From the NCBI GenBank assembly GCA_049324235.1, contig JBMOLJ010000033.1:1-64000 (forward strand): 64,000 bases of DNA, in the 5' to 3' direction. The translations under genes were made by a program, and so were the position numbers. The stretch's first letter is position 1. Each line of letters starts with the position of its first letter. Of the stretch, positions 9,419-18,566 are shown piece by piece. Below the pieces are notes generated by a model. The model made no database searches, had not been told where the DNA came from, and saw only the letters and a list, made by a program, of their open reading frames with translations. Origin of the DNA: UBA1431 sp049324235 (GTDB taxonomy: Bacteria > Bacillota > Clostridia > Christensenellales > UBA1431).

Positions 9419-9447
9419 CAAACCGGCGTTTAAAAACGCCGGTTTGA
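9419..9447 (-). terminator. Hairpin after purD, possible terminator
   Basis: A perfect palindromic stem, CAAACCGGCGTTT with AAACGCCGGTTTG, sits just downstream of the purD stop on the minus strand. The T-tract after it is poor, so termination strength is doubtful; it may instead protect the pur mRNA 3' end. Confidence 0.4.
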
Positions 9448-9454
9448 GCAGGCG

Positions 9455-10714
9455 CTATTTATTGCCTATGTCACGCCGGTAGTGCGCGCCTTCAAAGTGT
9501 ATGCCATCTACCGCTGCATATGCCTTTTCGCGCGCGTCAGCGATGTCTTTCCCCCTGGCCGTTACGCCAAGCACGCGCCCGCCCGCGGTGACGGTTCTTC
9601 CGTCCTTTATCTGCGTGCCCGCGTGGAAAACAATGATATCGTCTTTCCCTTCCAGCGCGTCCAGGCCGGTGATTGCATACCCCTTTTCATACGGACCCGG
9701 ATACCCGCCCGACGCCATCACCACGCAGACGCACGCGCCCTGCTCCCATTCCACGTCCAGCGTGTCCAGCGTACCGTCGATCGTGGCGTTCATGATATCG
9801 ATAAGGTCGGTCTTTAGTAGCGGCAGCACCACCTGCGTTTCGGGGTCGCCGAAGCGCGCGTTGTATTCGAGCACGCGCGGGCCGTCCTTTGTCAGCATCA
9901 GGCCGTAATACAGCACGCCCTTAAACGGCGCGCCTTCTTTGGCCATGGCTTCCACCGTGGGCAGAAGGATGCTGCGCGTAACCTCCTCCTCAACCTCCGG
10001 CGTATACTTGGGCGTGGGCGCGAACGTGCCCATGCCGCCCGTGTTCGGACCTTCGTCCCTGTCGTATGCGCGCTTGTGGTCCTGCGAGGACACCATCGGC
10101 TCAATGTTCCTGCCGTCTACGAAGCACAGCACCGACACTTCCGGGCCTTGTATGAATTCCTCCACAATGACGCGCGCGCCCGATTCCCCGAAAACGCGCT
10201 CTACCATGATTTTATGCACGGCGTTTTTCGCGTCCTCCTCCGTCTTGCAGATGATGACGCCTTTCCCCAGCGCAAGGCCGTCGGCCTTCACCACTGTCGG
10301 GTACGGGCACCTTGCCAGATAGGCAAGCGCACTTTCCGCGCTGTCGAAAACCTCGTACGCGGCGGTCGGGATGCCGTATTTCTTCATCAAATCCTTGGCA
10401 AACACCTTGCTCGATTCGATGCGCGCCGCTGAAGCGCGCGGCCCGAACGCGCGGATGCCCGCCTTTTCCAGTGCGTCGACCATGCCCAGCGCGAGCGGGT
10501 CGTCGGGCGCGACGACTACGAGGTCAAACCGTTCTTTTTTTGCGTATTCCACCATCGCCGCAACATCGGTGGCCTTGATGGGCACGCAGTTGGCAAGCGA
10601 TGCTATGCCTCCGTTCCCGGGCGCGCAGTAAAGCTCCGGTTTCTTTGCGCTTTGCGATAGTTTCCAGATAATGGCGTGCTCGCGTCCTCCGCCGCCCACA
10701 ACAAGGATTTTCAT
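9455..10714 (-). CDS. purD: Phosphoribosylamine-glycine ligase (GARS)
   Basis: 419 residues, the usual length. It is an ATP-grasp ligase that joins phosphoribosylamine to glycine, the second step of purine synthesis. The N-terminus MKILVVGGGGREHAIIWKL is diagnostic, and the ATP-grasp core includes PTVVKADGLALGKGVIIC (about residue 138) and the metal/ATP region RVLEYNARFGDPETQVVLP (about residue 282). It is the last gene of the pur operon, 21 bases after the purH stop, and is followed by a hairpin. Confidence 0.96.
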   Translation of the reverse strand: MKILVVGGGGREHAIIWKLSQSAKKPELYCAPGNGGIASLANCVPIKATDVAAMVEYAKKERFDLVVVAPDDPLALGMVDALEKAGIRAFGPRASAARIESSKVFAKDLMKKYGIPTAAYEVFDSAESALAYLARCPYPTVVKADGLALGKGVIICKTEEDAKNAVHKIMVERVFGESGARVIVEEFIQGPEVSVLCFVDGRNIEPMVSSQDHKRAYDRDEGPNTGGMGTFAPTPKYTPEVEEEVTRSILLPTVEAMAKEGAPFKGVLYYGLMLTKDGPRVLEYNARFGDPETQVVLPLLKTDLIDIMNATIDGTLDTLDVEWEQGACVCVVMASGGYPGPYEKGYAITGLDALEGKDDIIVFHAGTQIKDGRTVTAGGRVLGVTARGKDIADAREKAYAAVDGIHFEGAHYRRDIGNK

Positions 10715-10735
10715 ATTGTCTCTCTCCCTGCTACT

Positions 10736-12280
10736 CTAATGCTTGAAATGCCGCATCCCGGTAAAGATCATGCTGATGCCGTGCGCATCGCAGGCTTCTA
10801 TGCTCAAATGATCGTTTTTGGAGCCCCCCGGCTGTATGATGCAGGCAATGCCCGCCTTTGCCGCCGCCTCAACGCAATCGGGGAACGGGAAATACGCGTC
10901 CGAAGCCATGGAAGCGCCTTTTACCGCATCACCGCCGCGCTCCAGGGCCTGCTCCGCCGCCCAGATGCGGTTTACCTGCCCCGCTCCGATGCCCAGCGAC
11001 TTCCCGTCCTTGCAAACGGCGATGCCGTTTGACTTCACATGCTTGTTTACCTTGAACGCCATGATTGCGTCCTTTATCTGCTCGGGCGTAGGCTGCGCCC
11101 TGGTGACTACCTTCCAGTCTTTTTCGTCAAAGAGCTTATCGTCAATGGTCTGCACCAGCAGCCCGCCGCGCACCTTTTTCATGTCCAGCATGCCCTTGGG
11201 AATGGGCGCGTTAATAGTCGGGAGCTTAAGGAGCCGGATGTTCTTTTTCTTCGTGAGGATGGCAAGCGCCTCTGGCGAAAAGTCAGGCGCGACGATGATC
11301 TCCAGGAATATCTCATGCATTTTTTTCGCCGTTTCTTCGTCCACCACCGCGTTCGTCGCGACGATGCCGCCGAATATGGACACCGGATCAGCCTCGTACG
11401 CTTTTGTATACGCCTCCGGCAGCGTGGGCGCCAGCCCGACGCCACACGGGTTGGCGTGCTTGACCGCGATCACGGCGGTTTCGTCCCCGAATTCGTGCAG
11501 CAGCTCCAGCGCGCCGTTCGTATCGTTGATGTTGTTGTACGAAAGCTCTTTCCCGTGCAGTTGCACGGCTTCGGTCAGGCAGCCCGGACGAAAACCAATT
11601 TCGCGGTAGAACGCCGCTTGCTGGTGCGGGTTTTCGCCGTAGCGCATGTCCTGCACCTTCTCATAGGTAGCTGTAAACGTACCGCCCAGCGGGTCAAAGC
11701 CTGCTTTTTGCGCGAGATACTGCGCGATCAGCGCATCGTACGCCGCCGTGTGCGCGAACACCTTCGCGCAAAGGTCCAGCCGTGTTTCGGGTAGTGTATC
11801 GCCGTACTCTTTGATCTCGTCCGTTACGCGCGCATAATCGGCCGCGTCCACCACCACCGTGACCGAGGCATGGTTTTTCGCCGCGGCGCGCAGCATGGTC
11901 GGTCCGCCGATATCAATGTTCTCGATGGCTTCTTCAAAGGTTACGTCTGGCTTTAAAATCGTCTGTTTGAACGGATAGAGGTTTACAATCACGATGTCGA
12001 TGGGCTTGATGCCGAGTTTATCGATCTGGTCCATGTGCTCCGCATTCTGGCGCATCGCCAGCAGCCCCGCGTGCACCGCCGGATGCAGGGTCTTCACCCT
12101 GCCGTCCAGGCACTCGGGAAACCCTGTGATCGCGGACACGTTGGTCACCTGCAGGCCCGCCTGCTCAAGCGCGGCCTGCGTCCCGCCGGTCGATACGAGT
12201 TGATACCCAAGATCTATCAGTTCACGGGCGAAATCTACCAGCCCCGTTTTATCCGATACCGATAAAAATGCGCGTTTCAT
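10736..12280 (-). CDS. purH: Bifunctional AICAR transformylase / IMP cyclohydrolase
   Basis: 514 residues, as in the family. It performs the last two steps of IMP synthesis. The N-terminal cyclohydrolase domain starts MKRAFLSVSDKTGLVDFARELI and contains TLHPAVHAGLLAMR (residues 64-77). The transformylase domain includes AVKHANPCGVGLA (about residue 273; catalytic lysine-histidine) and ASDAYFPFPDCVEAA near the end. The ATG overlaps the purN stop (ATGA), giving translational coupling. Confidence 0.96.
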   Translation of the reverse strand: MKRAFLSVSDKTGLVDFARELIDLGYQLVSTGGTQAALEQAGLQVTNVSAITGFPECLDGRVKTLHPAVHAGLLAMRQNAEHMDQIDKLGIKPIDIVIVNLYPFKQTILKPDVTFEEAIENIDIGGPTMLRAAAKNHASVTVVVDAADYARVTDEIKEYGDTLPETRLDLCAKVFAHTAAYDALIAQYLAQKAGFDPLGGTFTATYEKVQDMRYGENPHQQAAFYREIGFRPGCLTEAVQLHGKELSYNNINDTNGALELLHEFGDETAVIAVKHANPCGVGLAPTLPEAYTKAYEADPVSIFGGIVATNAVVDEETAKKMHEIFLEIIVAPDFSPEALAILTKKKNIRLLKLPTINAPIPKGMLDMKKVRGGLLVQTIDDKLFDEKDWKVVTRAQPTPEQIKDAIMAFKVNKHVKSNGIAVCKDGKSLGIGAGQVNRIWAAEQALERGGDAVKGASMASDAYFPFPDCVEAAAKAGIACIIQPGGSKNDHLSIEACDAHGISMIFTGMRHFKH

Positions 12281-12915
12281 TGTCCATTCCCCTTTTCACT
12301 AATGATGACCTGCCGCCCCTCGACACGAATGCAGCCGTTTACGAAAAGCCGCACCGCTTCGGGCAAAAGCCGGTGTTCCACCTTCAAAACACGCTCCGCC
12401 AGCGCGTGCGCGTCGTCCTGCGGGTACACTTTTACGCACTCCTGCAGGATGATCGGGCCGGTGTCCGTGCCCTCATCCACAAAATGCACCGTCGCCCCCG
12501 ATACCTTCACGCCGTAGCGTACCGCGGCCTCGTGCACATGCATGCCGTGATACCCCGGGCCGCAGAACGAAGGAATCAGGGCCGGATGGATGTTCATGAT
12601 GGCATTTTTATAGCGCGCCACCACGCGCGCATCGAGTATCGACAAAAATCCGGCGAGCACCACCAGATCGACGCCGGCCTCGTCAAGTTCCTTTAAAATG
12701 GCCTCGTTCAGCGCCGCCCGGCTCTTTCCTTTCCGGCTTATGCATATTCCCCTGATACCATGGTTTTTCGCGCGCTCCAGCGCAAAAACGCCCGGGCGGT
12801 CCGCAATCACCACCGCGATGCGCGCATCGATCGTGCCCGATTCAATCGCATCGATGATGGCCTGCAGGTTGCTCCCCGAGCCTGAAACAAGAACGCCGAT
12901 CACTTTTTGCGGCAC
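12277..12915 (-). CDS. purN: Phosphoribosylglycinamide formyltransferase
   Basis: 212 residues with the PurN fold. It transfers a formyl group from 10-formyl-THF to GAR. The substrate loop VLVSGSGSNLQAIIDA is at the N-terminus; catalytic residues lie in NIHPALIPSFCG (Asn, His) and VHFVDEGTDTGPII (Asp). There is no ATG at the expected place. A GTG at 12913-12915 with GGGGGTGG upstream is chosen; a second GTG at 12901-12903 overlaps the purM stop and is also possible. Either way the start overlaps the end of purM, and the stop overlaps the purH start. Confidence 0.93.
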   Translation of the reverse strand: MPQKVIGVLVSGSGSNLQAIIDAIESGTIDARIAVVIADRPGVFALERAKNHGIRGICISRKGKSRAALNEAILKELDEAGVDLVVLAGFLSILDARVVARYKNAIMNIHPALIPSFCGPGYHGMHVHEAAVRYGVKVSGATVHFVDEGTDTGPIILQECVKVYPQDDAHALAERVLKVEHRLLPEAVRLFVNGCIRVEGRQVIISEKGNGQ

Positions 12916-13934
12916 AGTTCCACCCCCGCTTCGCCTTCGGTGACCTCTCCGATGATTTGCGAGGGACAGCCCGCGGCGCACAGTATCTCGACCGCCTTCT
13001 GCGCGTCGGCGGGAGCCACCGCGAGCACCATGCCGATACCCATGTTGAACGTGTTGAACATGGCCGTATCATCGATTTCGCCTTCGGCCGCGACAATGCC
13101 GAAAATGGGCGGGACCTGCCATGCCCCAAGCTCGATCCGCGCCTGCAGTCCTTTTGTTAGCATGCGCGGAATGTTCTCAAAGAAACCGCCGCCGGTGATA
13201 TTGGCGGCTCCGTGCACCTCCACCTGCGCACAGAGCTTTTGCATGGGCTGCACATACAGGCGGGTGGGCCGCAAAAGCTCCTCGCCCAGCGTACACTTTA
13301 AATCGCTCATATACCGGTTCAATGACTGGCCGTCGATATGGAAAAGCCTGCGCACCAGTGAGAAGCCGTTGGAATGCATGCCCGAGGACGCAAGGCCGAT
13401 CAGCGCGTCACCAGCGCGGACCTTGCTGCCGTCTATCATTTTGTCCTTGTCCACGATGCCCACTGCAAAACCCGCCACATCGTACTCGCCGGGCTTATAC
13501 ATCCCTGGCATCTCGGCCGTTTCGCCGCCCAGCAGCGCACAGCCGGTTTCGCGGCAGCCCGCCGCCATACCTTTTACGATTTCGGCAACGCGCCTGGGCT
13601 CAAGCTTATCCAGCGCGATATAATCAAGGAAAAATATCGGGCGGGCGCCAAGGCAGGCGATATCGTTCACGCACATGGCCACGCAGTCTATGCCGATGGT
13701 GTCGTGCTTATCAAGGGCAACGGCGATTTTCAGCTTCGTGCCCACGCCGTCCGCGCCGGCTACCAGCACGGGTTTATTCCGTATATCCGCTGCATCCAGT
13801 TCAAAAAGCCCGCCGAAGTTGGCCAGCGGGTTCAATACACCCGGGATATATGTACTCTGCACATCGTTCTTTATCAGTTTTACCGCCTCGTAACCGGCCT
13901 GTAAATCAACGCCTGCATCCTTATAGGTGATCAT
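12900..13934 (-). CDS. purM: Phosphoribosylformylglycinamidine cyclo-ligase (AIRS)
   Basis: 344 residues, normal for PurM, which closes FGAM into AIR using ATP. It begins MITYKDAGVDLQAGYEAV and has the conserved blocks GVGTKLKIA, VAMCVNDIACLGARPIFFLDY and GALLGGETAEMPGMY (as CALLGGETAEMPGMY). The start at 13934 follows GGAGGAACAA; an upstream in-frame extension overlaps purF and is not supported. It lies between purF and purN, overlapping purN. Confidence 0.95.
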   Translation of the reverse strand: MITYKDAGVDLQAGYEAVKLIKNDVQSTYIPGVLNPLANFGGLFELDAADIRNKPVLVAGADGVGTKLKIAVALDKHDTIGIDCVAMCVNDIACLGARPIFFLDYIALDKLEPRRVAEIVKGMAAGCRETGCALLGGETAEMPGMYKPGEYDVAGFAVGIVDKDKMIDGSKVRAGDALIGLASSGMHSNGFSLVRRLFHIDGQSLNRYMSDLKCTLGEELLRPTRLYVQPMQKLCAQVEVHGAANITGGGFFENIPRMLTKGLQARIELGAWQVPPIFGIVAAEGEIDDTAMFNTFNMGIGMVLAVAPADAQKAVEILCAAGCPSQIIGEVTEGEAGVELCRKK

Positions 13935-13957
13935 GTTTGTTCCTCCTCTTGTCCTGT

Positions 13958-15349
13958 TTACGAACCGGCGATTGGGTAACAGCCGCTGAAGCACCCTGTG
14001 CAATAGCTGGCGCCGTTTTCCCCGTGAATGCTCTCCAGAAGCGCGTCTATGCCGATAAAGGCAAGGCTGTCCACACCGATATAATTCCTGACATAATCAA
14101 GGCCGTGCGCCGCGCAGATAAGCTGCTGCTCGTTATGCGTATCGATTCCGTACGGGCACGAATGCACGAGCGGCGGCGAGCTGATGCGCATATGCACCTC
14201 GCGCGCGCCCATGCGCTTTAAAAGGCCCGCGATATACTTCGAGGTATTGCCGCGGACGATGGAATCGTCCACCAGTACGATGCGCTTCCCTTCCACGCTC
14301 GCGCGCATCGCGTTAAGCTTTATGCTCACGTTCATGGAACGCACGGTTTGATCAGGCTCTATAAGCGCGCGTCCGATATAACGGTTCTTGCACAATCCGA
14401 TGCCGTAGAGGATGCCGGATGCCTCGGCATACCCGAGCGCTGCCGGAATGGCCGAATCGGGGACGCCGGTCACCATATCCGCCTCCACGGGCAGTACGGA
14501 CGCGAGCGCGCGCCCGGCGTTCACCCGCGCGCGGTGTACGCTCACGGAGTCGATAACGCTGTCAGGACGGGCAAAGTAGACGTATTCGAAGGCGCAAAGC
14601 CCGCCTCCCGGCGCATGGATCTTGCGGCTGTGCATGCCCGTCTCGCTGATGATCACGATTTCGCCGGGCTGTACGTCGCGGAGGAACCGCGCGCCTATGG
14701 TATCGAGCGCACAGCTCTCGGAAGCCAGGCAGTAGCCGTTATCCAGCGCGCCGATACACAGCGGGCTGATGCCGTGCGGGTCGCGCACGCCTATAACGGC
14801 GGTCTGCGTGAGTATCGTCAGCGCAAACGCTCCGCGCAGGGATTTCGCCGCCTTTTCCACGGCCTGCCCGATATCATTGCACTGGCCCATGTTCCGCGCG
14901 ATCATGTAGGCTATGGGCTCGGCGTCGATAGACGTCTGGAATATCGCTCCCGCGTCCTCTAGCTCCCTGCGCAGCGCATCGGCGTTCAATATCTTTCCGT
15001 TAAGGGAAATGGCAATCCTACCCGTGCGGTGCACGACCACAAACGGCTGCGTATTGGACGCGTGCATCCCGCCCTCCGGGCAAAAGCGCACGTGGCCGAT
15101 ACCCGCGTTCCCACCCGCGATGCTCTCAAACACCGATGTGTCATGAAACACCTCGGTAAGCAGGCCGGTGTTTTTTACATAGCTGATGCCGTATTCATTG
15201 CTTACCGCAATCCCCGCGCCCTGCTGCCCGCGGTGCTGGAGCGCATACAGCGCAAGGTAGCACACTTCGGCAGGGTTGTTTACCCCGTAAACGCCAAATA
15301 CCCCGCACGCGTGGCAGGGCCCGGGTGCGGCGCATGTGTTTTTGTTCAT
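13958..15349 (-). CDS. purF: Amidophosphoribosyltransferase
   Basis: 463 residues. It catalyses the committed step, PRPP plus glutamine to phosphoribosylamine. The glutaminase domain should start at a processed cysteine: here CGVFGVYG follows a 14-residue leader (MNKNTCAAPGPCHA), consistent with the propeptide type known from Bacillus PurF. The PRPP-binding motif is RIVLVDDSIVRGNTS (about residue 350). C-terminal cysteines (YCTGCFSGCYP) could be iron-sulfur ligands as in the Bacillus enzyme. The start overlaps the purE stop by four bases. Confidence 0.95.
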   Translation of the reverse strand: MNKNTCAAPGPCHACGVFGVYGVNNPAEVCYLALYALQHRGQQGAGIAVSNEYGISYVKNTGLLTEVFHDTSVFESIAGGNAGIGHVRFCPEGGMHASNTQPFVVVHRTGRIAISLNGKILNADALRRELEDAGAIFQTSIDAEPIAYMIARNMGQCNDIGQAVEKAAKSLRGAFALTILTQTAVIGVRDPHGISPLCIGALDNGYCLASESCALDTIGARFLRDVQPGEIVIISETGMHSRKIHAPGGGLCAFEYVYFARPDSVIDSVSVHRARVNAGRALASVLPVEADMVTGVPDSAIPAALGYAEASGILYGIGLCKNRYIGRALIEPDQTVRSMNVSIKLNAMRASVEGKRIVLVDDSIVRGNTSKYIAGLLKRMGAREVHMRISSPPLVHSCPYGIDTHNEQQLICAAHGLDYVRNYIGVDSLAFIGIDALLESIHGENGASYCTGCFSGCYPIAGS

Positions 15350-15843
15350 ATTAAAGCTACCTCTTCTTGCAGGGCAGCATCTTTTTTCAAAACGGCGGCT
15401 GCCATTTCTTCCTTGAACTCAAGCATTTTATCATAAAGGCCGCCATAGCGCAGCGAAAGCATCTGCACGGCCAGCAGCGCCGCATTTTTTGCCCCGTTGA
15501 TGGCCACAGTCGCAACGGGTATCCCGTCCGGCATCTGTACGGTGGACAGCAGCGAATCCAGTCCGTCCATCGTAGATGATTTGATCGGTACGCCGATTAC
15601 GGGCAGCGCCGTATGCGCAGCCAGCACGCCGGCCAGATGTGCGGCTTTCCCTGCCGCGGCAATGATTACTTCGATCCCGTTTGCAGCGGCTCTCGAAGCA
15701 AATTCCTCCGCGCGCTTGGGCGTGCGGTGCGCCGAGATCACATGCGCTTCCACCTCAATACCGAACTGTTTGAGCGTTTCCACAGCATTCTTTAAAACGG
15801 GAAAGTCGCTGTCGCTTCCCATTATTATCGCAACTTTTGGCAT
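15346..15843 (-). CDS. purE: N5-carboxyaminoimidazole ribonucleotide mutase
   Basis: 165 residues, matching class I PurE, an octameric cytosolic enzyme that moves the carboxyl group of N5-CAIR to give CAIR. The signature IIMGSDSDFPVLKNA (residues 6-20), SAHRTPKR (about 43) and AAGKAAHLAGVLAAHT are present. The start MPKVAIIMG has GGAGGG upstream. It is the first gene of the pur operon, with a good promoter about 50 bases upstream. purC, often found between purE and purF in Clostridia, is absent here. Confidence 0.95.
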   Translation of the reverse strand: MPKVAIIMGSDSDFPVLKNAVETLKQFGIEVEAHVISAHRTPKRAEEFASRAAANGIEVIIAAAGKAAHLAGVLAAHTALPVIGVPIKSSTMDGLDSLLSTVQMPDGIPVATVAINGAKNAALLAVQMLSLRYGGLYDKMLEFKEEMAAAVLKKDAALQEEVALI

Positions 15844-15894
15844 CTTATGTATTTCCCTCCAAAACTTAGCACGGCCGACTGACCGCACAGTATC

Positions 15895-15924
15895 ATACTA
15901 GCAAAACAGCAGGTCCTATGTCAA
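15895..15924 (-). promoter_or_regulatory. Promoter of the pur operon
   Basis: On the minus strand TTGACA (15919-15924) and TAGTAT (15895-15900) are 18 bases apart, and the -10 is extended by TGC. It precedes purE by about 50 bases. No guanine or PRPP riboswitch was recognised in the short leader. Confidence 0.7.
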
Positions 15925-15948
15925 TACGGGGCGGCAAGCGTAGGCCGA

Positions 15949-15984
15949 AACAAAAAACAAGGTCCGGCCTCCAGCGTGCCGGAC
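15949..15984 (-). terminator. Intrinsic terminator of guaB
   Basis: Reading the minus strand, GTCCGGC pairs with GCCGGAC around a nine-base loop and is followed by CTTGTTTTTTGTTT. A further hairpin (GCCGGTG with CACCGGC, 15991-16017) lies between guaB and this terminator. It separates guaB from the pur promoter. Confidence 0.75.
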
Positions 15985-16061
15985 ACACAGGCCGGTGACA
16001 AACGCGTTTGCACCGGCTTCTTACCCGCTTATGTCGTTATGTTCGATACATTATTGTCGCG

Positions 16062-17522
16062 TTACCCTTGAACTCTGTAGTTGGGCGCCTCTTTCGTGAT
16101 GAAAATATCGTGCGGATGGCTTTCCTGCAGCCCGGCGTTCGTGATGCGCATAAACCTGCTGTCGCGGCGGAGTTCGTCGATGGTGGACGTACCGCAGGAA
16201 CCCATGCCTGATCTTAATCCGCCCATCAATTGAAATACGGTATCGGCCAGCGGGCCTTTATAGGGGACGCGCCCCTCCACGCCCTCGGGCACCAGCTTTT
16301 GCGCATCTTCCTGGAAATACCTGTCCGAGCTGCCCTGCGCCATGGCCCCCAGCGACCCCATGCCGCGGTACACCTTGAAGCTCCTGCCCTGGTATATCTC
16401 CGTTTCGCCCGGGCTTTCCTCGCATCCGGCGAAAATGGAGCCAATCATCACCGCGTTCGCGCCCGCCGCCAGCGCCTTCACGATATCGCCCGAGTATTTG
16501 ATGCCGCCGTCCGCAATCACGCCCACGTTCGTGTTTTCGGCCTGTTTCGCACAGTCGTAAATGGCCGTAATCTGGGGTACGCCAACGCCGGATATCACGC
16601 GCGTCGTGCAGATAGATCCCGGGCCGATACCCACCTTTATGCAGTCCGCGCCCGCTTCGATCAGCGCCTGCGCCGCTTCGGCGGTTGCGATGTTCCCCAC
16701 CATGAGGGTAACATCCCTGTAGCTGCTTTTAATCCTTTTGAGCATGTTGATCACGTTCATGCTGTGGCCGTGCGCGGTGTCCAGCGTGAGCACGTCGACC
16801 TTGGCCGCCACCAACGCTTCCACGCGCTGCATGGTATCCTTGGATGTGCCGACAGCGGCGCCTGCCAGGAGGCGTCCTTTGTCGTCCTTGGATGAATTCG
16901 GATATTGAATGTTCTTCTCGATATCTTTTATCGTAATCAAGCCCTTGAGCATGTAATCCTCATCCACAAGGGGCAGCTTTTCAATCTTATGCTTGCGCAT
17001 GATCTCCTGCGCTTGAGCAAGCGTGGTTCCCACCGGCGCGGTGATCAGGCCTTCGCTGGTCATGACCTCTTTGATTTTTTTATTGTAATTCGTTTCAAAA
17101 CGCAGATCGCGGTTGGTCAGGATGCCGACCAGTTTTCCTTTTTCGATGATGGGCACGCCCGAAATGCGGTAACGCTCCATCAGCGCTTCGGCATCCGAAA
17201 TAAGATGATCGGGAGAAAGCGAAAACGGGTCGGTAATGACGCCGTGCTCGGAGCGTTTTACCTTATCCACCTGCAAAGCCTGGGCCTCGATGCTCATGTT
17301 CTTATGTATGATCCCCAGCCCGCCCAGGCGCGCGATCGCAATCGCAAGGCGCGCGTCGGTCACGGTATCCATAGCTGCACTCAGGAGCGGGATATTCAGT
17401 TTGATCCTGGGCGTAATCCTGGTGGACAGATCCACTTCACCCGGTACAACATCGCTGCACCGGGGGACAATCAATACATCGTCAAATGTCAGCCCTTCTT
17501 TTATAAGTTTCCCATCCATCAT
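16062..17522 (-). CDS. guaB: IMP dehydrogenase
   Basis: 486 residues, the usual size. It oxidises IMP to XMP, the first step to GMP. The barrel begins LTFDDVLIVPRCSDVVPGEVD; two CBS domains occupy about residues 95-205 (GVPIIEKGKLVGILTNRD, LPLVDEDYMLKGLITIKD); the catalytic cysteine loop is GPGSICTTRVISGVGVPQ (about residue 300), and the flap region is YRGMGSLGAM...YFQED. The start at ATG 17520-17522 has AAAGGCGG upstream; a second ATG follows immediately. It stands beside the pur operon but has its own terminator and probably its own promoter. Confidence 0.96.
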   Translation of the reverse strand: MMDGKLIKEGLTFDDVLIVPRCSDVVPGEVDLSTRITPRIKLNIPLLSAAMDTVTDARLAIAIARLGGLGIIHKNMSIEAQALQVDKVKRSEHGVITDPFSLSPDHLISDAEALMERYRISGVPIIEKGKLVGILTNRDLRFETNYNKKIKEVMTSEGLITAPVGTTLAQAQEIMRKHKIEKLPLVDEDYMLKGLITIKDIEKNIQYPNSSKDDKGRLLAGAAVGTSKDTMQRVEALVAAKVDVLTLDTAHGHSMNVINMLKRIKSSYRDVTLMVGNIATAEAAQALIEAGADCIKVGIGPGSICTTRVISGVGVPQITAIYDCAKQAENTNVGVIADGGIKYSGDIVKALAAGANAVMIGSIFAGCEESPGETEIYQGRSFKVYRGMGSLGAMAQGSSDRYFQEDAQKLVPEGVEGRVPYKGPLADTVFQLMGGLRSGMGSCGTSTIDELRRDSRFMRITNAGLQESHPHDIFITKEAPNYRVQG

Positions 17523-17571
17523 GCTTTCCGCCTTTCGATATATAGTGTTAAGAGCTATAGATATTGAATTT

Positions 17572-17601
17572 ACATTATCAAACAATGCCCTGTACTGTCA
17601 A
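17572..17601 (-). promoter_or_regulatory. Possible promoter of guaB
   Basis: On the minus strand TTGACA (17596-17601) lies 18 bases from TAATGT (17572-17577), which has a TGA extension. The -35 is perfect but the -10 is poor; the element overlaps the end of the glycosylase gene. Confidence 0.4.
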
Positions 17602-18480
17602 CTTCATTTCACGGGCCTGTATATCCTGAGGCTGCAATTTTTTCATGCTCCGCGCGTAATGGAAAAGGTATTGCTGCACAATCCCCCCGTATTCGCCGAA
17701 CCGTGCCTGTATGAACCGTTCCGCCTCCGCTTTTGCGTGGGGAGCATGGTACACATCGCGGAGCACGCGCCTGATCCATACATCCTGCACAAACGCGCAC
17801 CGGTGCCCGAGCGCGAACAGGAGGACGCAGTCGGCCACTTTAGGGCCTACGCCGTCAAGCATCTGTAACACTTTTTTTGCCTCGGCATAAGGCAGGTGCG
17901 CGAGCGCATTAAGGTCAAACCCATCGGCGACCGCCTTTGCCGCCGAACGTATGTAAGCCGCGCGATACCCCGTACCCAAAGCCCGGAAATCGTCTTCAGA
18001 AGCCGCGGCCAGAGCCGCGGGCGACGGGAAGTCAAAAAGCCCTTCTTCAACCGGCTCTCCGTATGCCCTGCACAGCCTTTCGACCAGGGAGCGTATGCGG
18101 GAGACATTGTTGTTTGCGGAGAGTATGAACGTGATAAGCGTTTCAAAAGGCGGCTGCCTGAGCAGCCGCAGGCCGCGCCCGTAGCTGACGGACGCCTGCA
18201 AAAAGCCGTCCATCGGCAACCCATTAAGGAGCTTATCGTAATCGGTGTCGAGATCAAAGTAATGACGCCAGACTTCATCGTATTCCTGCTTACTGCACGG
18301 CCACAGCCGTACATCCTGCCCATGCTTTTCCACATGCAGCACGCGGCCGTGGGCAACGCCCGTATACCCGCCGCTGTCGGGAACGAAGCGGAAACACTGC
18401 CCGCATTCGAAGATATGCCGCGGCTCAAAACAACTTATATCCGTCAGCCATGCGCTGTTTGCATCGAACCGCACCTGCAT
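17578..18480 (-). CDS. ogg: 8-oxoguanine DNA glycosylase (OGG1-like)
   Basis: 300 residues, of the OGG1/AlkA HhH-GPD superfamily. It removes 8-oxoguanine and cuts the strand by its lyase activity. The N-terminal half includes FECGQCFRFVP; the helix-hairpin-helix and catalytic part reads MLDGVGPKVADCVLLFALGH followed by AFVQDVWIRRV. By family alignment the lysine in GPKVADC is the Schiff-base nucleophile and the aspartate in QDVW the second catalytic residue, both present. The start has CAGGAGCT upstream. It lies between rpmA and guaB. Confidence 0.9.
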   Translation of the reverse strand: MQVRFDANSAWLTDISCFEPRHIFECGQCFRFVPDSGGYTGVAHGRVLHVEKHGQDVRLWPCSKQEYDEVWRHYFDLDTDYDKLLNGLPMDGFLQASVSYGRGLRLLRQPPFETLITFILSANNNVSRIRSLVERLCRAYGEPVEEGLFDFPSPAALAAASEDDFRALGTGYRAAYIRSAAKAVADGFDLNALAHLPYAEAKKVLQMLDGVGPKVADCVLLFALGHRCAFVQDVWIRRVLRDVYHAPHAKAEAERFIQARFGEYGGIVQQYLFHYARSMKKLQPQDIQAREMKLTVQGIV

Positions 18481-18504
18481 AGCTCCTGCCTCCTTTATGC
18501 TAAC

Positions 18505-18535
18505 GAGAAAAGCCGCAGCGATTCCTGCGGCTGAT
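18505..18535 (-). terminator. Intrinsic terminator after rpmA
   Basis: Minus strand AGCCGCAG pairs with CTGCGGCT across a six-base loop and is followed by TTTTC. It lies about 30 bases after the rpmA stop and probably ends the rplU-prp-rpmA unit. Confidence 0.65.
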
Positions 18536-18566
18536 TGAACGCGTAAGCACCCTTCGCCCTTAAGCC

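Noticed and set aside
15844..16061. Purine or PRPP riboswitch before purE
   Set aside because: The leader after the promoter is only about 50 bases and contains no purine aptamer core.
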